Assembly (NCBI GenBank): GCA_964503885.1
Contig: CAZDCD010000005.1
Span: 111,252-175,251 of the forward strand
Direction of reading: 5' to 3'
Length of the DNA: 64,000 nucleotides
DNA from: CAZDCD01 sp964503885
GTDB lineage: Bacteria; Bacteroidota; Bacteroidia; Bacteroidales; UBA10428
Positions 1 through 8,153 of this stretch are shown piece after piece; positions within the stretch are counted from its first letter, which is position 1, and each line of letters starts with the position of its first letter. The notes under the pieces were generated by a model, which saw nothing but the letters and a program-made list of their open reading frames with translations, was not told the DNA's origin and searched no databases. A program made the position numbers and the translations under genes.

Positions 1-139
1 AACTGGAATTATAAAAATTTGGATTCGAACCAGATTATCATAAATTTGTATCCGGCATGTGAAATTTTTCCACATAGCCTTCATTGATGATCCTTTTTAT
101 ACTTTCAAGTGTTATATATTAGACTTAACCTCGTGAAAT

Positions 140-160
140 AAATTATTCACAGCTCAAATG
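140..160 (+). repeat. Leader motif, copy 1
   Basis: This 21-nt stretch matches 2968-2988 at 18 of 21 positions (core ATTCACA, then CT, then AAATG). One copy ends on the start codon of the hybrid kinase; the other sits just before the universal stress gene. It could be a shared regulatory or leader element, or chance similarity in AT-rich DNA. Confidence 0.35.
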
Positions 161-2521
161 AAAGGAGATAAACCTGTTATTGCGGACAACATATTTATCC
201 TGAATTCATCCAATTACTTTGAGGCTGAGATTGTAAAAAAATGCTTTAATATAGTTGGCGTGCTGGTAGTGGCCACAGATCTCTTCGGGAATATTACCCT
301 GGTCAACAGTAAAGGCTGTGAAATCCTCGAATACACTGAAGATGAAATAACGGGCAGAAACTGGATCGATGCATTTGCCGATGATGATAATAAAAAGGAA
401 TCGCGGATGCATTTTGAGAATTCGGTAAAGGGTTTGGTCGATGTGGTCCAGATGTTTCCTTATGTGATCAGGTCGAAATCGGGTAAAATAAAGATCATCG
501 AAGCCAGATCAGTACTGATGAAGAATGAAAACAATGAGGCTATCGGGTTGCTCATCTCGGGAGAAGATGTGACCAACTTCCATACCGTGCAGAATGAGCT
601 CCGCAATCTGATCTATCAGTACCGCACGCTGGCGGGTGGCATCCCTGATACGGATATGTACCTGTTTGACAGGGATCTCAGGTTTATCATCGCCGAAGGT
701 ACTGAAATGAGAAAGCTTAACTTCACGAACGAAGATTTTGAAGGAAAAACCTTATATGAAATAATGGATGAAGAAACCAGGAAAGTTCTGATACCCCTTT
801 ATGAATCGGCTATTCAGGGAAAAGAAATTTCCACCGAATACCGCTATCGTGGAAATGACTACCTGATATGGCTGCTGCCGCTGAAAAACTTCGAAGATGA
901 AATTTACGGGGGTATGACCATTACCCAGAATATTACAAAAGAAAAACAGGTTGAATCGAACCTGAGAAAGGCCAAAGAACTGGCAGAGGAATCAAACAGG
1001 GCAAAGAGCAGTTTTCTTGCCAGTGTAAGCCATGAAATCAGGACACCGTTAAATGCCATCATCGGGTTTACCGAACAGCTTTCTAAAACCCATCTATCAA
1101 AACAGCAAAAAAACTTTATCGATATCATCGACAAATCTTCGGAACATTTGCTTGCCCTGGTAAATGAAATTTTGGTATTATCCAAGATCGATGCGGGAGA
1201 GGTATATTTCAACGAAGAACCTTTTAAGCCTGTACAGGTCTTAAAAGAAGTCTACAACACGCTGAAGATCAAAGCCAGTGAAAAATCGTTGAATTTTAAA
1301 TATATAGGCGATGAGAATGAAGACGTAATCGTGCTGGGTGATTCAATGCGCCTGAGACAAATTCTCATGAATGTGGTAACTAATGCCGTGAAGTTCACGG
1401 ATTCAGGATTTGTAGAACTTAAATGCAATTGCTCTGAAGAGTCAGGGAGCCTTATTAAGGCAAGGTTTGAGGTGTTAGATACCGGAATTGGAATACCGGA
1501 GAATAAATTCACGGATATTTTTGAACAATTCAGGCAGGCGGACTCATTGATATATAAGAAATACGGAGGAACCGGACTTGGCCTGACAATCAGCAAACAC
1601 CTCGTTGAACTGCAGAACGGCACGATATCATTGCAAAGCGAACCAGGCAGAGGATCTCAGTTCGTTATAGAAATACCGTACAAAAAGTCGGTTCAGGAAA
1701 TCTTTGAGATCCAGGAAGAAAACAGGGTAGATACGACAGTGCTGGCCGGAACAAAAATTCTGCTCGTTGACGATGACAGTGTGAACAGGCTTCTTGGAAA
1801 AACTATCCTCGAAAATTTCAAATGTAAGGTTGATATTGCCAATGATGGAAAAGAAGCCATAGATAAAATTTCCCTAAATGCGTACGATATTATTCTGCTG
1901 GACATTTTTATGCCAGAGATAAGCGGTATTGATGTGGCAAAGTATGTTCGCGAAGTGCGAAACGATAAAGATACCCTTATAATTGCCGTTACTGCGGCAG
2001 TGATGAAGAACGATATCATGCAATATTTTGATGCCGGGATCAATGATTACCTTGTAAAGCCTTTCAGGGAGCTGAATCTTTTTAATAAGATCCATAAATC
2101 ACTGGGATCGGCTAAAAGAATGGTCAACCTTAGTGAACTGGAGGATATTGAATTGAAATTGCATGAGAAAACTTTACTATATGACCTTGGTGAACTCGAA
2201 CGGATTTCAAAGAACAATCCCGAATTTATCATCAAGATGCTGAATACCTTTATTCAGAATGCAAAAGAAGGGATGAAGGAGATGAACAGGCACCTGAAAA
2301 GCAGAAACTGGAAGCAGATCGGAGAACATGCACACAAACTGCTGCCTGCTTACCGGCATCTGCAGGTAAAATCAGTTATTTCAGACCTTATTGAGATCAA
2401 AACCAAAACCCTCTTCAATCCAAGTTATGAAGATGTACCTGAATTGGTCCGCAAGGTCATACGAGAGATTCATTCTTTAAACCTCAAGCTCAGGAAAGAG
2501 ATCAGGCAGATAAAAAGATGA
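158..2521 (+). CDS. PAS hybrid sensor histidine kinase with REC and Hpt domains
   Basis: A 787-residue hybrid kinase that combines sensing, autophosphorylation and an internal phosphorelay. Two PAS-like domains lie at about 22-140 and 152-262. HisKA follows, with H292 in the SHEIRTPLN motif. The HATPase domain (about 395-508) has an N-box (NAVKF), DTGIGIP and GGTGLGL. A receiver domain (about 530-645) carries phosphoacceptor D582 and the YLVKPF lysine. A C-terminal Hpt region has candidate H726 in AHKLLP. There is no transmembrane segment or signal peptide, so the kinase is probably cytoplasmic and senses an internal ligand or redox state through PAS. No response regulator with an output domain lies beside it, so it is an orphan; the partner and signal are unknown. 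The ATG at 158 sits at the end of a 21-nt motif that recurs before the usp gene. Domain calls are firm; the role is inferred. Confidence 0.93.
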   Translation: MKGDKPVIADNIFILNSSNYFEAEIVKKCFNIVGVLVVATDLFGNITLVNSKGCEILEYTEDEITGRNWIDAFADDDNKKESRMHFENSVKGLVDVVQMFPYVIRSKSGKIKIIEARSVLMKNENNEAIGLLISGEDVTNFHTVQNELRNLIYQYRTLAGGIPDTDMYLFDRDLRFIIAEGTEMRKLNFTNEDFEGKTLYEIMDEETRKVLIPLYESAIQGKEISTEYRYRGNDYLIWLLPLKNFEDEIYGGMTITQNITKEKQVESNLRKAKELAEESNRAKSSFLASVSHEIRTPLNAIIGFTEQLSKTHLSKQQKNFIDIIDKSSEHLLALVNEILVLSKIDAGEVYFNEEPFKPVQVLKEVYNTLKIKASEKSLNFKYIGDENEDVIVLGDSMRLRQILMNVVTNAVKFTDSGFVELKCNCSEESGSLIKARFEVLDTGIGIPENKFTDIFEQFRQADSLIYKKYGGTGLGLTISKHLVELQNGTISLQSEPGRGSQFVIEIPYKKSVQEIFEIQEENRVDTTVLAGTKILLVDDDSVNRLLGKTILENFKCKVDIANDGKEAIDKISLNAYDIILLDIFMPEISGIDVAKYVREVRNDKDTLIIAVTAAVMKNDIMQYFDAGINDYLVKPFRELNLFNKIHKSLGSAKRMVNLSELEDIELKLHEKTLLYDLGELERISKNNPEFIIKMLNTFIQNAKEGMKEMNRHLKSRNWKQIGEHAHKLLPAYRHLQVKSVISDLIEIKTKTLFNPSYEDVPELVRKVIREIHSLNLKLRKEIRQIKR

Positions 2522-2945
2522 CCAGCCGTTTTGGGGATAAAATCCTGAATTTTAACAATTTCCTGAAAAATCTTCCCGGTTACTTGCCGAATGCATAAAA
2601 ATAAACCCCCGGAACATTTTTGTACACGCCCTCAAACATAATCCCGCCTTCTATATTTATTGAGAACGCTCATTAGTTTTGCAGGCATTACTCTTGTGGA
2701 TATTCCAGAAGTCCATATATCATAAACGATCATGCTGAAACAACAGTAATTAAAAAAAAACGAGCACCCCCGGTGCATATAAGACCTATACATGTCGGTA
2801 TGCACAATATTCTGTGACAAAATACAACAGACATTACGAGGAAAAATAACCCAAACAGGGGAGTTTATTCTACAAATCGACAATTCCATAATCCAGGACT
2901 GATTATTTAATATTCTCTTTATCAATATTATATAAATAAATTCGG

Positions 2946-2957
2946 TAAATCGATTTA
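2946..2957. promoter_or_regulatory. Perfect palindrome upstream of usp, candidate operator
   Basis: TAAATCGATTTA is a perfect 12-bp palindrome about 50 bp before the usp start codon. Its position suits a dimeric repressor or activator site. No regulator can be assigned from the sequence. Confidence 0.3.
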
Positions 2958-2967
2958 TCTGGTATGG

Positions 2968-2988
2968 AATTTATTCACAACTGAAATG
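2968..2988 (+). repeat. Leader motif, copy 2
   Basis: Matches 140-160 at 18 of 21 positions. The ATG at the end of this copy runs into TAA after one codon, so it is not the usp start; the conserved part is therefore unlikely to be explained by coding constraint. Confidence 0.35.
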
Positions 2989-3005
2989 TTTTAAAAAAAA
3001 TCGTG

Positions 3006-3860
3006 ATGAAAAAAATATTGATCTATACGACATTCGACGAAGAATCGATGCATGCGATTAAATATGGTGTGGAGATGGCCCTTAAAGAAAACCTGGGAGT
3101 AGAGATATTGCATGTAATCAATACTGCGCATTACGGACCCGATTTTATGGCAACCGGCGATGAGTTCACCGGAGGATCCTATATTTCCTCAGCCATAAAA
3201 CAAAATACAATTACTGCTACTGTTCACTTCAAAGAGATCACAGATGAGTTAAAAGCAAAATTCACAACGTTGCCGGAAATCCATACCAACCTAAAAACAG
3301 GCATTGACACGAAAGTGGTAGTTGATGAGACGAAACAGAAAGACGTTCTGATGTTGATTTTCCCGGGTTTTGATAAAGGAGAATTTTTCGATTTTATTAC
3401 AGATATCCGGCCGGTAGTGATTTCACAGGCCAGGTGCCCGATACTGCTTATACCCGAGGAGGTTTCTTTCAAACCCTTTAATACCATTATATATGCCACG
3501 GACTTTGAACAGGAGGATACAGAAGCCATGAAAAAGCTGGCTGAAATAGCCCGACCGTTCAACACCGACATTTTGGTAATGCACGTTACAAGCGATAAAG
3601 ATTTTACCGAAAAGATCAAGGAAGAAGGGTTTACTGACCTGATCAGAAAAGAAACGGGTTACGATAAGATCTCTTTCTACCCGGTGAACGATACAAATGT
3701 GGAAGAGGCAATAATAAATTTCTCGGAAGAAAAGCAAGCCGATATTATTGCTGTACTCAGGGAAAATAAGAATTTCCTGGAAAAGATATTCAAAAAAAGC
3801 ACCTCGAAAAGACTCATGAAAAAATCTTCAATACCCGTATTAATCTTTCATAAACAATAA
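3006..3860 (+). CDS. Tandem universal stress protein (UspA family)
   Basis: About 284 residues in two Usp folds (roughly 1-143 and 150-284). Each begins with the usual strand (KKILIYTTFDEE; NTIIYATDFEQED) and ends with the family's proline-containing last strand (CPILLIP; IPVLIF). Such proteins are cytoplasmic and help cells survive starvation, oxidative or respiratory stress. The ATP-binding pattern G-2X-G-9X-G(S/T) is missing from both halves, so this is probably the non-nucleotide-binding type. I chose the ATG at 3006 over the GTG one codon earlier. The sodC gene follows after 16 bp and a SHOCT gene after that, suggesting one transcript. The exact stress is inferred. Confidence 0.9.
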   Translation: MKKILIYTTFDEESMHAIKYGVEMALKENLGVEILHVINTAHYGPDFMATGDEFTGGSYISSAIKQNTITATVHFKEITDELKAKFTTLPEIHTNLKTGIDTKVVVDETKQKDVLMLIFPGFDKGEFFDFITDIRPVVISQARCPILLIPEEVSFKPFNTIIYATDFEQEDTEAMKKLAEIARPFNTDILVMHVTSDKDFTEKIKEEGFTDLIRKETGYDKISFYPVNDTNVEEAIINFSEEKQADIIAVLRENKNFLEKIFKKSTSKRLMKKSSIPVLIFHKQ

Positions 3861-3876
3861 TAGAGGAGATACCATT

Positions 3877-4443
3877 ATGAAAAGTAGAAATTTAATTCAG
3901 ACCGGAATAATGCTGAGTGTATCCGCAATTCTATTAAGCGGATGCCAGAATTCCAAACAGACCAAAGAGATACAGATAGCGCCCCGGATAACTGAGGCCA
4001 TTTGTGTGCTGCATCCTACCGAGGGAAATACTGTTATGGGGATCGTTCATTTTACCAAAGAAGGAAACGGAATTCGTGTTGTAGCCGATGTTAACGGTTT
4101 AACAGAAGGAAAACATGGTTTTCACATCCATGAATACGGAGATTGCAGCGCACCTGACGGAACGTCGGCTGGAGGCCATTTCAACCCTGAAAATACGCGG
4201 CATGGAGGCCCAAATGACAGCATCAGGCATGTCGGAGACCTGGGCAACATTTTAGCAGACTCCACAGGGAATGCTCATCTTGAACTGACAGACACCCTGT
4301 TGGCATTCTCGGGCAAACATTCGATCATTGGCAGGGCAATAATTGTTCACCAGGGTGAGGATGACCTTGTTTCACAGCCAACAGGCGCTGCAGGAGCAAG
4401 AGTAGCATGCGGGGTAATTGGAATTGCCAAAGAAAAACAATAA
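3877..4443 (+). CDS. sodC: Cu/Zn superoxide dismutase lipoprotein
   Basis: Converts superoxide to oxygen and hydrogen peroxide outside the cytoplasm. The 188-residue product starts with a lipoprotein signal ending LLSGC (Cys23), so it should be membrane-anchored. All expected metal ligands are visible by comparison with the family: copper H83, H85, H101 and H158; zinc H101, H109, H118 and D121. The disulfide cysteines C90 and C178 and active-site R175 are also present. GFHIHEYGDCS matches the Cu/Zn SOD signature. A good AGGAG lies before the ATG. It sits between usp and a SHOCT peptide, apparently in one operon. It looks fully functional. Confidence 0.96.
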   Translation: MKSRNLIQTGIMLSVSAILLSGCQNSKQTKEIQIAPRITEAICVLHPTEGNTVMGIVHFTKEGNGIRVVADVNGLTEGKHGFHIHEYGDCSAPDGTSAGGHFNPENTRHGGPNDSIRHVGDLGNILADSTGNAHLELTDTLLAFSGKHSIIGRAIIVHQGEDDLVSQPTGAAGARVACGVIGIAKEKQ

Positions 4444-4458
4444 TAGATTAAAAATATC

Positions 4459-4695
4459 ATGTGGCATGGATTGAATAATGGTTGGGGCATGATGTGGGGC
4501 TGGGGATGGATCTTTGGCCTTGTATTCATTGTCCTGATTGTATGGATGGTTGTCAGAATTACTTCTTCAAGAAACTATTACGGCAAACGTCCGGGGGATA
4601 CCAAAGCAACATTGGACATTCTTAAGGAACGTTATGCCAGGGGAGAGATCACTAAAAAAGAATTTGAAGAGATAAAAAAAGACATCCTGGATTGA
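4459..4695 (+). CDS. SHOCT domain small membrane protein
   Basis: A 78-residue protein. The N-terminus is rich in Trp, Gly and Met, followed by one transmembrane segment (about 17-34). The C-terminus (about 49-77) is a SHOCT domain, recognisable as LDILKERYARGEI followed by TKKEFEEIKKDIL. SHOCT domains are short helical oligomerisation modules, often at the C-terminus of small membrane proteins in stress and metal-related clusters. It follows sodC by 15 bp and probably shares its transcript. The molecular function is unknown. Confidence 0.85.
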   Translation: MWHGLNNGWGMMWGWGWIFGLVFIVLIVWMVVRITSSRNYYGKRPGDTKATLDILKERYARGEITKKEFEEIKKDILD

Positions 4696-5036
4696 ATGGA
4701 TCGGTTCAGAAATGCAAGCTGCCGGATAATCGGCGAGCGGAAAATTAAATCCAACCCATCGGCCTCAAAAGAATTGCCGAGGGCGCGGCACAGGTGAAAC
4801 CCCGGCAACTTGCTATACACACCATTTAAAGGAACGCTGAAAGGCATCGCTGTCAATCTAAGCCAGGCTTTCAGGCTTCCAGGCTAAGCTTGACGGTTAT
4901 GTCCTTCGGGGTTTTTCCTTTAGAGAATTTTTTTTGATACGGTTCTACCAGTACCGTACTTCTGAATACTACCCATCTGGCAGGGGTTGATTGTGTATAA
5001 AGCAACAACAGGCTCCGTTTTTTTCATGAACCATTA
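4696..5036. other. Intergenic region between convergent genes
   Basis: About 340 bp between the converging SHOCT and HEAT genes. I see no supported gene; a 74-codon minus-strand frame at the left lacks features. It contains three tandem 8-bp copies of CAGGCTT-like sequence at 4864-4885 and locally higher GC than the surroundings. No clear U-tailed terminator was found. Confidence 0.45.
4864..4885. repeat. Three short tandem CAGGCT repeats
   Basis: CAGGCT occurs three times at an exact 8-bp period. Its function is unknown; with neighbouring AAGCC/GGCTT stretches it could also form a hairpin. Confidence 0.4.
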
Positions 5037-5567
5037 TTAGTCGCTGTATTGCGAATCGAGAATTTGTTTAGCCTTCAGTGAAGCGATTCCCTTCACGTTG
5101 GTGCTGTGCTTAAGAGCCTTCATCAACGGCTGATAACTTCTTTTTTCTTTCCTTGTCAGCAATTCATTAAATACATGATGTGCACTATCAAAAAGGTATG
5201 ATGACTCATTATAAATGATTTCATGCAGGAGCGGTACCAATGCTCTGCGTCCTACATTTATCATTCCCTCGGCAGCAAGCCACCTGATATCGCTCTCTTC
5301 ATCAGCAAGCAGTTTAAGGAGAACAGGGATCGATCCTACCGAATGCCTTGTTTCGAGTGATTTGGCCACTTCCCATCTTAATTGTTTGTTTCCGGATTCG
5401 CACAGTTTCGATAATTCATCAAGTACCATTGGTGCTATACCGGAAAGTTTCTCTCTCGCACTTTTTCTTTTGGTTGTCTGCGAACTTACCAGGTCTGGTA
5501 GCAGTGAAACTACTTCTTCGCTGAATTCACCAGGATCAAGATCAATTTTATCTTTTAAAGTTTTCAT
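5037..5567 (-). CDS. HEAT-repeat protein
   Basis: A 176-residue soluble protein of repeated paired helices. Segments such as LRWEVAKSLET with SIPVLLKLLADEE, and IRWLAAEGMINVG with ALVPLLHEII, have the HEAT/PBS-lyase pattern. No signal peptide or catalytic motif is visible, so it is probably a protein-binding scaffold. It lies 50 bp downstream of the proton-pump ATPase gene on the same strand and may be cotranscribed, which hints at a regulatory or assembly role for the pump or the stress cluster. That link is inference only. Confidence 0.75.
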   Translation of the reverse strand: MKTLKDKIDLDPGEFSEEVVSLLPDLVSSQTTKRKSAREKLSGIAPMVLDELSKLCESGNKQLRWEVAKSLETRHSVGSIPVLLKLLADEESDIRWLAAEGMINVGRRALVPLLHEIIYNESSYLFDSAHHVFNELLTRKEKRSYQPLMKALKHSTNVKGIASLKAKQILDSQYSD

Positions 5568-5617
5568 CCTGTAAGGTATTAAATTTTTTAAAATTCAGCT
5601 TCGCTCTGTTCCTAATG

Positions 5618-8068
5618 TTAATTCCTTCGGCGTTGAATTGACCATATTAAATGCTCTTCTTCAAGTAGCTTATAAACCAGCAGTTTCGTAAAGTCTTCAA
5701 TGAAAAACCAAATTACACAATATACCCAAACAATACCGGCCATCTTCCAGCCGATTGGCACCATGAAGATTCCATAAACCGATATAAGTGTGGCAATAAC
5801 TTGGGTGATCACCACAGCGGTAAGAAGGATCATTGAAGGCTTCTGTTTCCAGAAATTATACCTGGTACGTGCAACAAACACTGTAAGATGACCGGCCACT
5901 GACAATTTAAGGTATATGAATGTTTGCAGCATGTCACTGGAAAAGTTCAGGTATTTTTTACCGACATAGAGCAATCCAAAGGACTCAATCACTCCAATTA
6001 TTCCAAGAACAGTTGACAGTGTGAAAACCACCGGCATGTTCCAGGTTTCAGGTTTATCCGATCCCCTGGTCCGGTCGTATGCAATTGACAATATTGCTCC
6101 GTCATTCAACAATGCAAGCAAAACAATCATCACTGCCGTTACCGGATAGAAATTGAATGCAAGAATAGACAATGTCATGAATAATAAAACCCTGATGGTT
6201 TCGGTAATCCTGTAAATCGTGTAGCTGTTCATACGCTGGAATATCTTCCGGCTTTCTCTTATCGCATCAATGATTACAGATAACCCCTGTTCAAGCAGGA
6301 CAATAGAAGAAGCTGCACGGGCCGCTGTTGTTGCCCCCGAAACAGCAATACCGGCATCTGCTTTTTTTAGAGCCGGTGCATCGTTTACACCATCACCGGT
6401 CATTCCTACGAAATGTTTTTTTCGTTGAAGAACATCAACAATATGGTACTTGTGTTCGGGATATACCTCTGCAAAAACATCCGTATTTTCTATCCTTTCC
6501 TCAAGCTGTCCGGTTTCATGCGCCCTAGTTTCGTTAAAAATGCCGGCATTTAAATTTTTATTGCCGATTCCAAGCATTTTCGCGGTTTCTTTTGCAATGA
6601 GTTCCTGATCGCCTGTAACCATTTTTACGTTTACGCCCATATTTTTAGCTTCCTGAATAATTCTTTTGGAATCTTCGCGTGGAGGATCAAACAATGAAAT
6701 CAACCCTATAAACTTCCACTTTTCATCTCTGTCAGATTTTGCAACACCCAATGATCTGAAACCCTTTGAGGCAAATTCAGCAATCTTTTCATTTACCTTG
6801 TTCCTGATTTCATCAGAGGGATGCGCGAGTTCCAAAATAACCTGGGGCGCTCCCTTGCTTATCCTGAACGATTTACCGGAATTATCTTCCACCAATGCTT
6901 CGGTTTTCTTATGCACCGGATCGAATGGTGTGTACTTTTTTATGGTATAGGCATTAATATCAGCCTTGTTTTTTAAGGCGCTGAATACAGCCACATCAAT
7001 CGGATCGTCATTTTCCATCCTTGAAGCTAAAGCGGCATAGGCAATCACATCGCCATCTTTACCACCCAATGAAAAAATATCCTTTACTGCCAGCTTATTT
7101 TGGGTAAGGGTACCGGTTTTATCGGAACATAAAATATCTATTCCTGCCATTTCTTCAATCGAGGAAAGTTTTCGTACAACGGCATTTTTCCCGGATAATA
7201 ATCGTGCACCCACTACCATAGTAACAGAGAGAACTGTCGGCATTGCCACCGGAATAGCGGCAATGGTAAGCACAAGACAAAACCTTAGAATAGTGAGGAA
7301 CGCATCACCCCTGTATAAACTAACACCCAGGATCAGCACCACAAGGATTAGTGCTATAATGATCAGGTAATTTCCAATTTTAAGGACTGCCTTCTGAAAG
7401 TGGCTGGTGGATTTTGCTTCCTCAACCAATGAAGTTGTTTTTCCAAAGAATGTATTTAATCCTATTGCAGTAATAACAGCATCGGTTTCACCCTGCTTTA
7501 TTATGGAACCTGAATAAAGGGCATCCGGTTCGTTTTTATCCACAGGCATTGATTCCCCTGTAAGCGCAGACTGGTCGGCAAGAATATTCTCACCCTGCCA
7601 GACAACGGCATCCGCCGGAACGATATCACCCATTCTCAGACGGATAATATCTCCGGGCAGCAATTCCCTGGCTGGCAGATTTATCCATTTGCCATTTCGT
7701 CTGGTCCTGGCCGAAATAGCCAGCTTATCTTTCAATGCAGCCACTGCATTATCGGCCTGGTATTCTTCGATAAATCCCACAACGGCATTGGTAAATAGCA
7801 GCAGGAGAATGATCCAGAAATCAGTCCAGTCTTTCACGATGAATGATAAAATAACAGCTGCTTCAATCATCCATGGAATAGGTCCCCAGAAATACTGAAG
7901 AAACTTCATGACAACACTTTCATGTTTTTCCTCAATTTCATTAAACCCATAGTGATCCCTGTTTCTTGTCACATCATCATCGGAAAGGCCTTCTCTTGAA
8001 CTGTTGAATTTATTGAATACTTCTTTAACACTTAATTTTTTTTTATTGTTTGTCATTTTTTCGAACAT
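5618..8068 (-). CDS. P-type proton-exporting ATPase (P3A, plasma-membrane H+-ATPase type)
   Basis: An 816-residue P-type ATPase. In order: an N-terminal cation-ATPase domain (about 10-80), an actuator with ALTGESMPV, the phosphorylation site D316 in SDKTGTLTQNKL, a nucleotide-binding domain, the hinge motif TGDGVNDAPAL, and several C-terminal membrane helices. Short loops, the DPPRED motif and the AGIAVSGATTAARAAS stretch are typical of the P3A proton pumps of plants, fungi and some prokaryotes, rather than of calcium or heavy-metal pumps. It would export protons using ATP and so resist acid or restore membrane potential. A second ATG lies four codons inside. A BON lipoprotein gene lies upstream on the same strand and the HEAT gene downstream. 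Family is sure; ion specificity is inferred. Confidence 0.92.
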   Translation of the reverse strand: MFEKMTNNKKKLSVKEVFNKFNSSREGLSDDDVTRNRDHYGFNEIEEKHESVVMKFLQYFWGPIPWMIEAAVILSFIVKDWTDFWIILLLLFTNAVVGFIEEYQADNAVAALKDKLAISARTRRNGKWINLPARELLPGDIIRLRMGDIVPADAVVWQGENILADQSALTGESMPVDKNEPDALYSGSIIKQGETDAVITAIGLNTFFGKTTSLVEEAKSTSHFQKAVLKIGNYLIIIALILVVLILGVSLYRGDAFLTILRFCLVLTIAAIPVAMPTVLSVTMVVGARLLSGKNAVVRKLSSIEEMAGIDILCSDKTGTLTQNKLAVKDIFSLGGKDGDVIAYAALASRMENDDPIDVAVFSALKNKADINAYTIKKYTPFDPVHKKTEALVEDNSGKSFRISKGAPQVILELAHPSDEIRNKVNEKIAEFASKGFRSLGVAKSDRDEKWKFIGLISLFDPPREDSKRIIQEAKNMGVNVKMVTGDQELIAKETAKMLGIGNKNLNAGIFNETRAHETGQLEERIENTDVFAEVYPEHKYHIVDVLQRKKHFVGMTGDGVNDAPALKKADAGIAVSGATTAARAASSIVLLEQGLSVIIDAIRESRKIFQRMNSYTIYRITETIRVLLFMTLSILAFNFYPVTAVMIVLLALLNDGAILSIAYDRTRGSDKPETWNMPVVFTLSTVLGIIGVIESFGLLYVGKKYLNFSSDMLQTFIYLKLSVAGHLTVFVARTRYNFWKQKPSMILLTAVVITQVIATLISVYGIFMVPIGWKMAGIVWVYCVIWFFIEDFTKLLVYKLLEEEHLIWSIQRRRN

Positions 8069-8153
8069 TTGAAGTGTTTAGCCAATCAGGTTTTAATGAT
8101 TGAAATAAAACCGACAGGTAATTTGGATACCTATACCTGAAAAGCAGACATAC

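Larger units (their letters stand above)
2522..3005. other. Intergenic region upstream of usp
   Basis: About 480 bp with no convincing gene. A 97-codon minus-strand frame at 2632-2925 has no recognisable domain and an unconvincing composition. The right part holds a 12-bp perfect palindrome (2946-2957) and the second copy of the leader motif (2968-2988), so it probably contains the promoter and control region of the usp-sodC-SHOCT genes. Confidence 0.5.

Noticed and set aside
2632..2925. 97-codon minus-strand frame in the gap before usp
   Set aside because: No homology, signal or start context; unusual residue content for this genome.
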